A DNA stretch of 5,650 nt from the NCBI GenBank assembly GCA_937967775.1, contig CALCJH010000428.1:1-5650 (forward strand), given 5' to 3'. The notes under the pieces were generated by a model, which was given only the letters and a program-made list of their open reading frames with translations, was not told the origin of the DNA and ran no database searches. How positions within the stretch are numbered: the stretch's first letter is position 1; every line of letters begins with the position of its first letter. Below, piece after piece: positions 1-5,612 of this stretch. The DNA comes from an uncultured bacterium (GTDB lineage: Bacteria; Armatimonadota; UBA5829; DSUL01). The position numbers and the translations under genes are program-made.

Positions 1-1
1 G

Positions 2-157
2 GGCATCATTCCCATCCTGGGGCTGGACGTCTGGGAGCACGCCTATTATCTGAAGTATCAGAACCGGCGGGCCGACTATATCAGCGCCTGGTGGAACGTG
101 GTGGACTGGGGAAAGGTGGAGGAGCGGTATTACCGCGCCCTCCACGGTCAGGGCTAG
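2..157 (+). CDS. sod: Superoxide dismutase (Fe/Mn family), C-terminal fragment
   Basis: The reading frame enters from outside the window and gives 51 residues before a TAG stop at 155-157. It carries the Fe/Mn superoxide dismutase signature DVWEHAYY at residues 9-16 of the fragment. In this family the Asp and His of that motif (here D9 and H13) are two of the four metal ligands. The motif is followed by the usual C-terminal helix pattern, with [21 protein letters not shown] and a tail matching the family end. The enzyme converts superoxide to oxygen and hydrogen peroxide in the cytoplasm. The metal (Fe or Mn) cannot be decided because the discriminating residues lie upstream, outside the window. 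The gene converges on rsmA and shares its stop region with it: the CTAG at 154-157 encodes both stops. No T-run terminator follows, so transcription probably reads into the 3' end of rsmA on the opposite strand. Family assignment is very secure; the gene is partial only because of the window edge. Confidence -1.
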   Translation, partial: GIIPILGLDVWEHAYYLKYQNRRADYISAWWNVVDWGKVEERYYRALHGQG

Positions 158-1026
158 TCCAGGACGGAGGCTTGCGGCAGCAGGAGCTCCGCCAGCCTGA
201 CGAAATCTATCACACTCAATTCTTCCGCACGGCGGGCAGGGTCTATCCCCGCCCGCCGCAGTGCGTCTTCCACCTTTTCCTTAGGAAGGCCAAGCAGATC
301 AGACAGGGGATTCACCAGGCGCTTGCGCCGCTGCGTGAAGGCAGCCCGGGCAAGCCCGAGTGCAGCGTTCTCAATCTCCGGGGCGAGTCCCGTTTCCCGC
401 GGAGTCATCAGCAGCAGGACGGACTCCACCTCCGGCTCAGGATAAAAAAGATGGCGCGGCACGGGGAAGGCGACACGGGCTTCGGTGAACATCTGGCAGA
501 AAACGGACAGGCTGCCATACTGCCGGGAGCCGGGGGAGGCAGATACCCGCTCCGCAACCTCCTTCTGCACCAGCAAAGCGATTCCCGAGATCGCCGTCCG
601 GTGTTCCAGCAGACGCTCGATGATAGGGGTGGTGATGCTGTAAGGAATGTTCGCCACCAAGCGGACTGGCTGGTGGATGGAAGAGAGCAGGTCACAGAGG
701 TCCAGTTTCAGGAAGTCGCCGTGGACAATGCGGACGTTGGCGCGCCCGGCCATCCGTTCAGAAAGCGCCTCCGCAAGGCGAGCGTCCACCTCGACAGCCG
801 TGACGCGGGCCCCGGCAGCGGCAAGGGCGTCGGTCAACATTCCGAGCCCCCCACCGATCTCAAGACAGCTCTCGCCGGGCTGCACTCCGCTGGCGGAGAC
901 AATGCGGCCCGCTACCCCCCGGTCCGTCAGGAAGTTCTGCCCCAGCCTTCGGCTCGGACGGATCCCCCTGCTCGCGAGGAAACGGCGTACGGACGAAGGA
1001 CTGGCGGGATTTACGGATTCGCTCAC
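154..1026 (-). CDS. rsmA: 16S rRNA (adenine1518-N6/adenine1519-N6)-dimethyltransferase RsmA/KsgA
   Basis: This 290-residue protein has the usual length for RsmA (KsgA). The family uses SAM to dimethylate two adjacent adenines in the 3'-terminal hairpin of 16S rRNA, a late step and checkpoint in 30S assembly. Visible motifs are: GQNFL at 29-33; the SAM-binding loop EIGGGLG at 56-62, with Gly where the more usual sequence has Pro (EIGPGLG); the acidic E79-x-D81 end of strand 2; GDF at 103-105; the catalytic motif IV NIPYSI at 126-131; [10 protein letters not shown] at 194-203; and the C-terminal [14 protein letters not shown] at 228-241. The start is GTG at 1026. It is the only ordinary start codon between the end of the upstream gene and the GQNFL motif, and it places that motif at the normal distance from the N-terminus. 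No good Shine-Dalgarno lies in front of it; instead there is a G5/C5 inverted repeat. The gene lies 53 nt behind the YabE-like gene on the same strand and is probably co-transcribed with it. Confidence -1.
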   Translation of the reverse strand: MSESVNPASPSSVRRFLASRGIRPSRRLGQNFLTDRGVAGRIVSASGVQPGESCLEIGGGLGMLTDALAAAGARVTAVEVDARLAEALSERMAGRANVRIVHGDFLKLDLCDLLSSIHQPVRLVANIPYSITTPIIERLLEHRTAISGIALLVQKEVAERVSASPGSRQYGSLSVFCQMFTEARVAFPVPRHLFYPEPEVESVLLLMTPRETGLAPEIENAALGLARAAFTQRRKRLVNPLSDLLGLPKEKVEDALRRAGIDPARRAEELSVIDFVRLAELLLPQASVLD

Positions 1027-1027
1027 A

Positions 1028-1043
1028 GGGGGATTATGCCCCC
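1028..1043 (-). repeat. G5/C5 inverted repeat just before the rsmA start
   Basis: On the minus strand GGGGG (1043-1039), a 6-nt loop CATAAT and CCCCC (1032-1028) form a perfect short hairpin. It ends one base before the GTG start of rsmA. No AGGAGG-like ribosome site is present in the 53-nt gap, so the only G-rich stretch that could act as one is the 5' arm of this hairpin. It could therefore mask the start region. The repeat is seen directly; the effect on translation is inference. Confidence -1.
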
Positions 1044-1079
1044 GGCCCGCTACTGGAGACCGCGCCGGGGAGCAGGAAT

Positions 1080-1910
1080 TCAGTCTTCGATGATGTGGAC
1101 CACCACCGGCCGGCGGCCGAACCGCAGCGCCGCAGCGTAACTTTCGTGCCCCAGATCTATCTTGGCGCCCTTTATCGCGCTTCCCGTATCGCCGGCTACC
1201 GCGAAGCCGTAGCCCTCGATGTAGAGCTTCGTCCCAAGCGGAATGACGCGCGGGTCCACCGCCACCACACCCTTACCGGCTCGCATACCGGTGGAAGTCC
1301 GCCCGTTGGCGTGCGGACCGCAAGACCTGGGTCCCGGATCGTAAGCGGTGGCCGTCATAACCAAGACCTTCCGGCTGAAGAAGCCGCGGGAAGGAAGCGG
1401 AGAGCCCTTCCCGTAGAGCACCACTCGCGGCCTTGCGGGACGGATGATTTCCGAGGACAAACGCTCCTTCATGACCCGCTTGCCGTCAGCGTAGGTCAGA
1501 CGATACGTCACCTTCTGCAGCCCGTCCTCTCCCGGATCCGACAGGCGGGAGTGGCCGGGACGGAGCAAGGTGGTCGCCTTCCGCACGGTCTTACGCGCGA
1601 TCTGCTCCTGCACAGTCACCTCGCTGACCTCGATGCGCATTACGCGCGCCTTGAGGCCATTGGTCACAGGAACATCGGGGTCGGGGAAGACTTTATCATT
1701 GGGGCCGACGTAGACACCGGCTTCTTCCAGAGCTTCGCCAAGCGTCGCCGCCGTTGTTCTGATGCAGGCGGTCCGCCCGTCCACGAGGAGCGTGAATTCC
1801 CGCTCTTCCTGTGGGCCGGCCAGCAGGCCGTAGCCCGCTGTCGCCGCCGTTACTATCCCGGCTGCCACAACGGCCGCCAGGACCTTTTTCGCTTTCTGCC
1901 GTAAGTGCAC
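1080..1910 (-). CDS. yabE: YabE-like exported protein: DUF348, G5 and 3D (cell-wall hydrolase) domains
   Basis: The 276-residue product has a basic N-terminus (RQKAKK, 4-9) and a hydrophobic stretch at about 10-31, consistent with a signal peptide or membrane anchor. A DUF348-type module follows at about 37-82 (FTLLVDGRTACIRTTAATLG, then the EALEEAGV pattern). A G5 domain spans about 92-167, including RKTVRKATTLLRPG and YADGKRVMKERLSSEII. The 3D domain covers about 183-276 and keeps the three aspartates that name it: D219 (VDPRVIPLG), D241 (AGDTG) and D252 (KIDLG). Families with this layout include Bacillus YabE and, with a different catalytic domain, the resuscitation-promoting factor RpfB. 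The 3D domain resembles the MltA lytic transglycosylase fold, so a peptidoglycan-cleaving role outside the membrane is likely. The start taken here is GTG at 1910. The near-perfect ribosome site AAGGAGGT lies 15 nt upstream, which is long; an in-frame CTG at 1916 would have a 9-nt spacing. The gene precedes rsmA and probably heads the operon. Confidence -1.
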   Translation of the reverse strand: MHLRQKAKKVLAAVVAAGIVTAATAGYGLLAGPQEEREFTLLVDGRTACIRTTAATLGEALEEAGVYVGPNDKVFPDPDVPVTNGLKARVMRIEVSEVTVQEQIARKTVRKATTLLRPGHSRLSDPGEDGLQKVTYRLTYADGKRVMKERLSSEIIRPARPRVVLYGKGSPLPSRGFFSRKVLVMTATAYDPGPRSCGPHANGRTSTGMRAGKGVVAVDPRVIPLGTKLYIEGYGFAVAGDTGSAIKGAKIDLGHESYAAALRFGRRPVVVHIIED

Positions 1911-2071
1911 GTCCAGTTCTGCCCACCTCCTTTGCCAGGTATTTCCCCGCCGGCCGTAAGCGTTCTCCCGCCACGGGCGAGTGTGGTCGCAGTTGGGAAC
2001 GCAAGCCAGGGAACCGGAAGAATCGTCGGCGGACGGAGCCGGAACGGGGATGTGGGTTCAGTTGTGAGTGC
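1911..2071 (-). promoter_or_regulatory. Long, foldable 5' leader of the yabE-rsmA transcript
   Basis: The distance from the predicted transcription start (about 2071) to the GTG at 1910 is about 160 nt, unusually long for a simple leader. On the minus strand GCGTTC (2002-1997) pairs perfectly with GAACGC (1965-1960). Inside it CTCGCC (1981-1976) pairs with GGCGGG (1972-1967) around a 3-nt loop, with one G-U pair. The ribosome site AGGAGG is at 1931-1926 and overlaps an ACCT...AGGT pairing possibility. I compared the leader by eye with c-di-AMP (ydaO), cobalamin and c-di-GMP riboswitch cores and found no convincing match. Structure is seen in the sequence; a regulatory role is inference. Confidence -1.
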
Positions 2072-2077
2072 CACGAG

Positions 2078-2106
2078 ATAATACCACTTTTGCGCCAGAG
2101 TGTCAA
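2078..2106 (-). promoter_or_regulatory. Sigma70-type promoter for yabE-rsmA
   Basis: On the minus strand a perfect -35 TTGACA (2106-2101) is separated by exactly 17 nt from TATTAT (2083-2078), one base from the consensus -10. In this GC-rich context such a match is unlikely by chance. Transcription would begin near 2071 and run leftward into the YabE-like gene and rsmA. No comparably good promoter for the divergent acetyltransferase is visible in the same intergenic region (1911-2223). Confidence -1.
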
Positions 2107-2223
2107 ATTCTCCCGGCCGCCCCCTGCCAGACCTGCTGGACGCGGCAAAGCGCTCCGCCTGCGGCTGTGCGAGAGAGGAGAGTGAAGTGAACGGGAAGAA
2201 GCGGAACCGGGCAGAGCTAAACG

Positions 2224-3441
2224 ATGGAAGTCAGGACGCTGTACGGAGACGAAATAGACGCAGGGGCAGATGTGGCCACCACGGCCTTCGATTGCGAACC
2301 GGGGAGCTGGCGCGCGGGCTGGCATCGCACGGAGGAGCTTTGCGGTCCGGGGTCCATCTGGGGCGTCTATGAAGGCAGCCGTCTGGTGTCAAGCTGCGTC
2401 GCTCCCCCGCAGCGCGTGTTCGCGGGAGGCCGGTCCATTCAGGGAGGGTTTGTCGGTGGAGTGGCCACGTTGCCGGAAGACCGCCGCAAAGGCTATGCCG
2501 AAGCCATGCTCCGGGCCGCGCTCCAGGCATCCCGGGAGAGAGGCGTCCTCATCAGCTATCTCTGGCCCTTCTCATACCGCTACTACCGGAAGCTAGGATG
2601 GGAACTTGGCAACGACGGAGTGCTTGTGACTGTGACCGGCGACGTGGCGGCACGCATTGCCCCAGAGGGCGAAGCGCGAGACGTTTTGTTCGCCGACCTG
2701 AATAGCCTGATGGAGTTCTACACCTCTCAGGCGCGCCGCTTCAACGGGATGGGCGACCGTTCGCGCGAGTGGTGGCTCAGGTTCCTTGCAGAACGAACTC
2801 CACCAGAGGGTGATGCTGACGAGCCGGTCTTCGCGGGAGAGCTGAAGGCCACCGCCCTCTGGAGGGATGGCAGAATATCCGCCCTGATGCTGTGGCGTCC
2901 GGCCGAAGAAGAAGATGGCACTCTTCTGGTGAACGCCTCCGATACTCTCTATTCCGATGCCGGAGCACTGGGGAGCCTTCTTCGCGCTCTGCTTGAGCGT
3001 CTTCCCGGATGCGCAAAGATCAACTTCGGATGCGCGCCTTCCCGGTTCCCGCACTGCCTCTGGGATGAGCCGCGCGACGTCTCCCGCAGCCTGCGCTGCG
3101 GCGCGATGGCCCGGGTTCTGGATGTGGCAGGGTTCCTGCAGGCGACCGGCTGGGCACCGGGTGTGGAAGGACGCCTCAGCCTGAGGATCAGCGATCCGGT
3201 GTTCGGTGAGTATTCCGGCAGCTTCGAGGTATGCAACGGACAGGCGGTCCCGTGCCGCAACCCGGGACCGGGGCTGCATTGCACCATCCAGACGTTCACG
3301 CAGCTCGCCACCGGATATCTGCCGCCCGAAGAGGCTGTCGCACTGGGACGCATACAGGCGTCCGAGGCGCCAGCAGCCCGCCTGCTTTCGGCGGCATCAG
3401 GGGGTCTGACTGCCTTCCGGTCGCCGCAGGAACCGGGTTGA
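2224..3441 (+). CDS. Eis-family GNAT N-acetyltransferase
   Basis: This 405-residue protein has the length and layout of the Eis family: an N-terminal GNAT acetyltransferase domain (about 1-130), a second GNAT-like middle region (about 140-300) and a C-terminal sterol-carrier-like domain (about 305-400). The acetyl-CoA site is clear: GGVATLPEDRRKGYAEAML at 78-96, with the R/K-R-K-G-Y-A pyrophosphate loop at 87-92. It is followed by LWPFSYRYYRKLGWEL at 113-128. By analogy with mycobacterial Eis, the Tyr just before RKLGW (Y121) would be the general acid, and the C-terminal carboxylate is expected to take part in catalysis. Mycobacterial Eis acetylates amines, including aminoglycosides; the substrate here is unknown. 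The start is ATG at 2224, fixed by an in-frame TAA at 2218-2220; the ribosome site is weak. It is transcribed divergently from yabE and followed after 107 nt by the ASCH gene. Family assignment is strong; substrate and any resistance role are not established. Confidence -1.
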   Translation: MEVRTLYGDEIDAGADVATTAFDCEPGSWRAGWHRTEELCGPGSIWGVYEGSRLVSSCVAPPQRVFAGGRSIQGGFVGGVATLPEDRRKGYAEAMLRAALQASRERGVLISYLWPFSYRYYRKLGWELGNDGVLVTVTGDVAARIAPEGEARDVLFADLNSLMEFYTSQARRFNGMGDRSREWWLRFLAERTPPEGDADEPVFAGELKATALWRDGRISALMLWRPAEEEDGTLLVNASDTLYSDAGALGSLLRALLERLPGCAKINFGCAPSRFPHCLWDEPRDVSRSLRCGAMARVLDVAGFLQATGWAPGVEGRLSLRISDPVFGEYSGSFEVCNGQAVPCRNPGPGLHCTIQTFTQLATGYLPPEEAVALGRIQASEAPAARLLSAASGGLTAFRSPQEPG

Positions 3442-3470
3442 CTCTGGCCCCATGGCGCACCCTGCCGCGG

Positions 3471-3500
3471 TTGACAGAGACCGCACCCGAAAGCTACAAT
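3471..3500 (+). promoter_or_regulatory. Sigma70-type promoter for the ASCH gene
   Basis: A perfect -35 TTGACA (3471-3476) and a near-perfect -10 TACAAT (3495-3500) are separated by 18 nt. It lies wholly in the gap between the Eis-family stop (3441) and the ASCH start (3549), and gives a leader of about 40 nt. This indicates that the ASCH gene has its own promoter even if read-through from the acetyltransferase also occurs, since no terminator hairpin is visible after 3441. Confidence -1.
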
Positions 3501-3548
3501 CAGACCGCCTCGCTCGCAGGGGCCACCTAAGAATACGGGACGGCTGCA

Positions 3549-3902
3549 TTGCCCAATTTCGCCATCAACTTCTACACCGAGCTTTACGGAGACATCCTTC
3601 GCAAAGGCCGCAAGACGGCCACCATACGTCTGGGAGACAAGTCTGGGAAGTATCAGCCCGGGCAGCTGGTCTGGATCACCGTGGGGCGGCGGTACGGACC
3701 GCGCCAGAAACTGTTCACCGCCATCATAGATGAAGTCACAGTCAAGCCCATCAGCGCGCTGACGCGCCGGGAAGTGGAGAAGGAGAATCCCGAGTTCCGT
3801 CAGATGGAAGATGTCTGCTCGCTGCTTTCCCGGATCTACGACCGCCCGGTAACGCCTCTGGATACGGTGACTGTGGTGATGTTCTCCCGCGTCGCAGAAT
3901 AG
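3549..3902 (+). CDS. ASCH-domain protein, YqfB-like (possible N4-acetylcytidine amidohydrolase)
   Basis: The 117-residue product is a single ASCH domain (PUA-like beta-barrel fold). It opens with the family signature GRKTATIRLGD at 20-30, then YQPGQLVWI at 35-43 and a terminal strand DTVTVVMFSR at 105-114. Aligned by eye to E. coli YqfB as I remember it (DILAGRKTITIR ... AEQEN), the catalytic Lys, Thr and Glu of that enzyme fall on K22, T25 and E79 here (DILRKGRKTATIR ... VEKEN). YqfB hydrolyses N4-acetylcytidine and related N4-acylated cytidines to cytidine, so a nucleoside-salvage role is a reasonable inference. An RNA-binding role, common in the wider superfamily, is the alternative. The start is TTG at 3549, the first usual start after an in-frame TAA at 3528-3530, and no ATG is available before the conserved core. 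The ribosome site is poor. A strong promoter precedes it and a strong terminator follows 29 nt after the stop. Confidence -1.
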   Translation: MPNFAINFYTELYGDILRKGRKTATIRLGDKSGKYQPGQLVWITVGRRYGPRQKLFTAIIDEVTVKPISALTRREVEKENPEFRQMEDVCSLLSRIYDRPVTPLDTVTVVMFSRVAE

Positions 3903-3931
3903 ACGTCCACCGCTCGAATTCAAGAGCACTC

Positions 3932-3963
3932 AAAAGGCCGGCCTCAGGCGAGGCCGGCCTTTT
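3932..3963. terminator. Bidirectional intrinsic terminator
   Basis: A perfect 14-bp stem pairs 3932-3945 (AAAAGGCCGGCCTC) with 3950-3963 (GAGGCCGGCCTTTT) around the 4-nt loop AGGC. The GC core is flanked by A4 and T4, so it works as an intrinsic terminator on both strands. It stands 29 nt after the ASCH stop and 24 nt after the PEP-CTERM gene's stop, which is the expected position between convergent genes. Confidence -1.
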
Positions 3964-3970
3964 CTTAGTG

Positions 3971-3980
3971 CAGGCGCCTG
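3971..3980. repeat. 10-bp perfect palindrome CAGGCGCCTG
   Basis: A perfect 10-bp palindrome lies between the bidirectional terminator and the stop of the PEP-CTERM gene. It may simply add to the terminator structure on the minus strand. A second GCGCCTG copy follows at 3997-4003 inside the coding end (the Arg-rich tail codons). No function is assigned. Confidence -1.
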
Positions 3981-3987
3981 AATCGCG

Positions 3988-5358
3988 TCAGGCTTTGCGC
4001 CTGCGCAGACCGAGCAGCGACACCAGCCCCGCCCCGAGAGCCAGCACGGAAGCGGGCTCCGGAACTATCTCGAACCAGCTTTCAGTGGTGAAGCTGTTGG
4101 CACCGGCCGGAGACCAGATGCGCAGCCATTCCGTGATGTTGTCCACGGTGTAGAGGTTGCCCGCCGCGTCGAAGGCGATGTCGCGGATGCGGCTTCCGGC
4201 GTCGAACTTGTCAATGAAGGCGCCGGTGTTCATATCGAAGATGAAAACCTCTCCCGTGTTGTAGTGGCCGTAAGCCACCCATCCGGCCGGCTCATACAGC
4301 GAGATGCCGTAAGCGTAGACATACTGAGAGATGTCTGTCTCCCAGGCCGGCGTGTTGATGGGCGGCGTGCCGTCCAGGAACTTCGTGATCGCAGGAGCCT
4401 GGTTCGGGTTGGCCCGATACTGGTTCATATACCAGTTGCCCGCGCTGTCGCGCTCCACGTCCCGCGGATAAAACGCGAAGTAGTCCGGGCCGATGTACTG
4501 GGTCCCGGTATCACCCGGGGTCGCCGTTACGTTGGCGCCCAGATCGTACATTATCAGCCCCTTACGGCCCTTGGCCCCGCCGTAGTAGTTGGAGTCCACC
4601 AGGTAGATCTTGCGGTTGCCGTCCGCCTGCGTACCCTCAACCCAGACGCTCTCCACGTACTGGTTCGCGGTCTTGTTGGAGGCATCTATCAGCTGGGTAA
4701 CGGACGAGAGGTCGTCATTGAACTCCCAGACCAGATCGTTCGAGAAGTCCGCGACATACAGGTGACCGTCCGGCCCGATGGTGCTCTTGAACGGCGAGGA
4801 GTTGCCGGCAGCCGCCCAGTCCTTGCCTCCTGTGAAGAAGCCGATCTCGGACGCATCGGCATTCAGGGCATAGATACCGCTGGTGGTGGGCCGGCCAAAG
4901 GCGGTGGTGCCACCCTGCCCGTTCGAGACGTAGATGGTCCCAAACTTGGAGCTGTTCATATCCTTGAAAACCGAGACGCCGACCGGGACATAGAACGACG
5001 TGGAAGTGGCGTCCTGGCTGATCTGCGTCCAGCCGCCGTAGCCACTGCTGGAAGCCACGATCCGGGCCTTGTAAGTGTTGCCCGACACCGCCCCGGAGCC
5101 GTTCCACGTCCAGGTGTGCGTTCCCTTCCCGAGGGTTCCCAGGTCCTCCGAGTAGACCATGCCCCCGCCCTGCTGCCAGATCTGCACCGTCACGCCGGCG
5201 GTGGCATCCTCGTTCAGGATGAACGAGAACGTGTCGGGAGCGAGCGGCTTGAGAGCCGATGCATAGACGTTGGCCGAGGCCGGGGTGGTCGGGCTAAGAG
5301 CAACACCTGCTACAATCAGCGCGCACCCCAACCCACGCGTAATCGTGGTCAGGTTCAT
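3988..5358 (-). CDS. PEP-CTERM-anchored secreted protein with FlgD-like Ig domain and six-bladed NHL-like beta-propeller
   Basis: The product is 456 residues. A signal peptide covers about 1-29 (hydrophobic core LGCALIVAGVAL, likely cut after ASA at 27-29). A FlgD-type Ig-like module spans about 43-102, with the typical VTVQIWQQGGGMVYSEDLG strand, a TWTWNG turn and GNTYKARIVA. Six loosely repeated propeller units follow at about 125-420. Examples are IGPDGHLYVADFSNDLVWEF (194-213), DVERDSAGNWYMNQYR (300-315) and IRDIAFDAAGNLYTVDN (391-407). The end is a textbook PEP-CTERM signal: VPEPASVLALG at 432-442, a hydrophobic helix to about 451 and the basic tail RRRKA. In known systems an exosortase cleaves at this signal and sorts the protein to the surface or matrix. 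The frame stays open to 5619, but ATG at 5358 is clearly the start: it begins the signal peptide and has AAGGAG 8 nt upstream. No exosortase gene is in the window. The ligand or substrate is unknown; the propeller could bind polysaccharide or other proteins. Confidence -1.
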   Translation of the reverse strand: MNLTTITRGLGCALIVAGVALSPTTPASANVYASALKPLAPDTFSFILNEDATAGVTVQIWQQGGGMVYSEDLGTLGKGTHTWTWNGSGAVSGNTYKARIVASSSGYGGWTQISQDATSTSFYVPVGVSVFKDMNSSKFGTIYVSNGQGGTTAFGRPTTSGIYALNADASEIGFFTGGKDWAAAGNSSPFKSTIGPDGHLYVADFSNDLVWEFNDDLSSVTQLIDASNKTANQYVESVWVEGTQADGNRKIYLVDSNYYGGAKGRKGLIMYDLGANVTATPGDTGTQYIGPDYFAFYPRDVERDSAGNWYMNQYRANPNQAPAITKFLDGTPPINTPAWETDISQYVYAYGISLYEPAGWVAYGHYNTGEVFIFDMNTGAFIDKFDAGSRIRDIAFDAAGNLYTVDNITEWLRIWSPAGANSFTTESWFEIVPEPASVLALGAGLVSLLGLRRRKA

Positions 5359-5494
5359 CTCCTTTTCTCCTTCCGGGCAGCGCGTCTCCGGTAGATAGTT
5401 GTCAACACATCTGCGGCGCACTGCGCTTGCGGAACGCGGCTTGCCCTCTCTGTCACAATTACCACCCGGTGCTGTTTCCACTCGGGGCACCCCC
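5359..5494 (-). promoter_or_regulatory. 5' leader and ribosome binding site of the PEP-CTERM gene
   Basis: About 130 nt separate the predicted transcription start (near 5488) from the ATG at 5358. The ribosome site AAGGAG (5372-5367) has an 8-nt spacing to the ATG, which supports this start over the longer open frame. The leader includes GCGC-AGT-GCGC, a tight hairpin, and two CCGG arms flanking the stretch just before the ribosome site. By eye it has an AGGGCAA that recalls c-di-GMP-I riboswitches, but the conserved ACGCAAAGCC half is missing, so I do not call one. Confidence -1.
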
Positions 5495-5500
5495 ATTATA
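5495..5500 (-). promoter_or_regulatory. Candidate -10 element for the PEP-CTERM gene
   Basis: A perfect TATAAT is read on the minus strand at 5500-5495, in a GC-rich surrounding. The -35 region at a 16-18 nt distance (around 5517-5524) is C-rich and does not resemble TTGACA, and no TGn extension precedes the -10. It may need an activator or another sigma factor. It is the best promoter candidate upstream of the gene, but only half of a normal promoter is visible. Confidence -1.
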
Positions 5501-5570
5501 CGCCTCAGTACGAGCGGCAGGGGGCGACATTCTAAAAAACCGGCAAATGTACGGGCGGACAGACCCACGG

Positions 5571-5605
5571 ATAAAGAAAAGAGCCCCTCGCTCACTGCGA
5601 GGGGC
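5571..5605 (-). terminator. Intrinsic terminator of the gene beyond the right edge
   Basis: A perfect 9-bp stem pairs GCCCCTCGC (5583-5591) with GCGAGGGGC (5597-5605) around a 5-nt loop. On the minus strand it is followed by TCTTTTCTTTAT, a U-rich tail, while the plus-strand side has no T-run. It therefore terminates minus-strand transcription arriving from beyond 5650, and insulates the PEP-CTERM gene from it. Confidence -1.
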
Positions 5606-5612
5606 AATCGGT

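Noticed and set aside
91..1140. Long open frames on the plus strand opposite rsmA (91-1140, 647-1093) and opposite yabE (1095-1904)
   Set aside because: They are antisense to well-identified genes, rich in Arg/Gly/Pro as expected for GC-rich shadow frames, and match no known domain.
1911..2071. c-di-AMP (ydaO) or cobalamin riboswitch before yabE
   Set aside because: The conserved cores I know for these classes could not be found in the right order on the minus strand, although a covariance search has not been run.
2949..3929. 326-codon minus-strand open frame across the Eis-family and ASCH genes
   Set aside because: It is antisense to two confident genes and runs across their separate promoter. 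The composition is of a shadow frame.
4264..5394. 376-codon plus-strand open frame opposite the PEP-CTERM gene
   Set aside because: It is a shadow of a gene with clear signal peptide and sorting signal. It has no recognisable domain and no ribosome site.
5398..5406. TTGACA within the palindrome GTTGTCAAC as a -35 for the PEP-CTERM gene
   Set aside because: No AT-rich -10 lies 16-18 nt downstream on the minus strand; that position reads CGCTGC-like sequence and is too close to the ribosome site.
5541..5575. Second terminator on the minus strand near the T-run TTTTTT (5539-5534)
   Set aside because: The preceding CCG...CGG pairing is only about 3 bp and would not form a stable hairpin.
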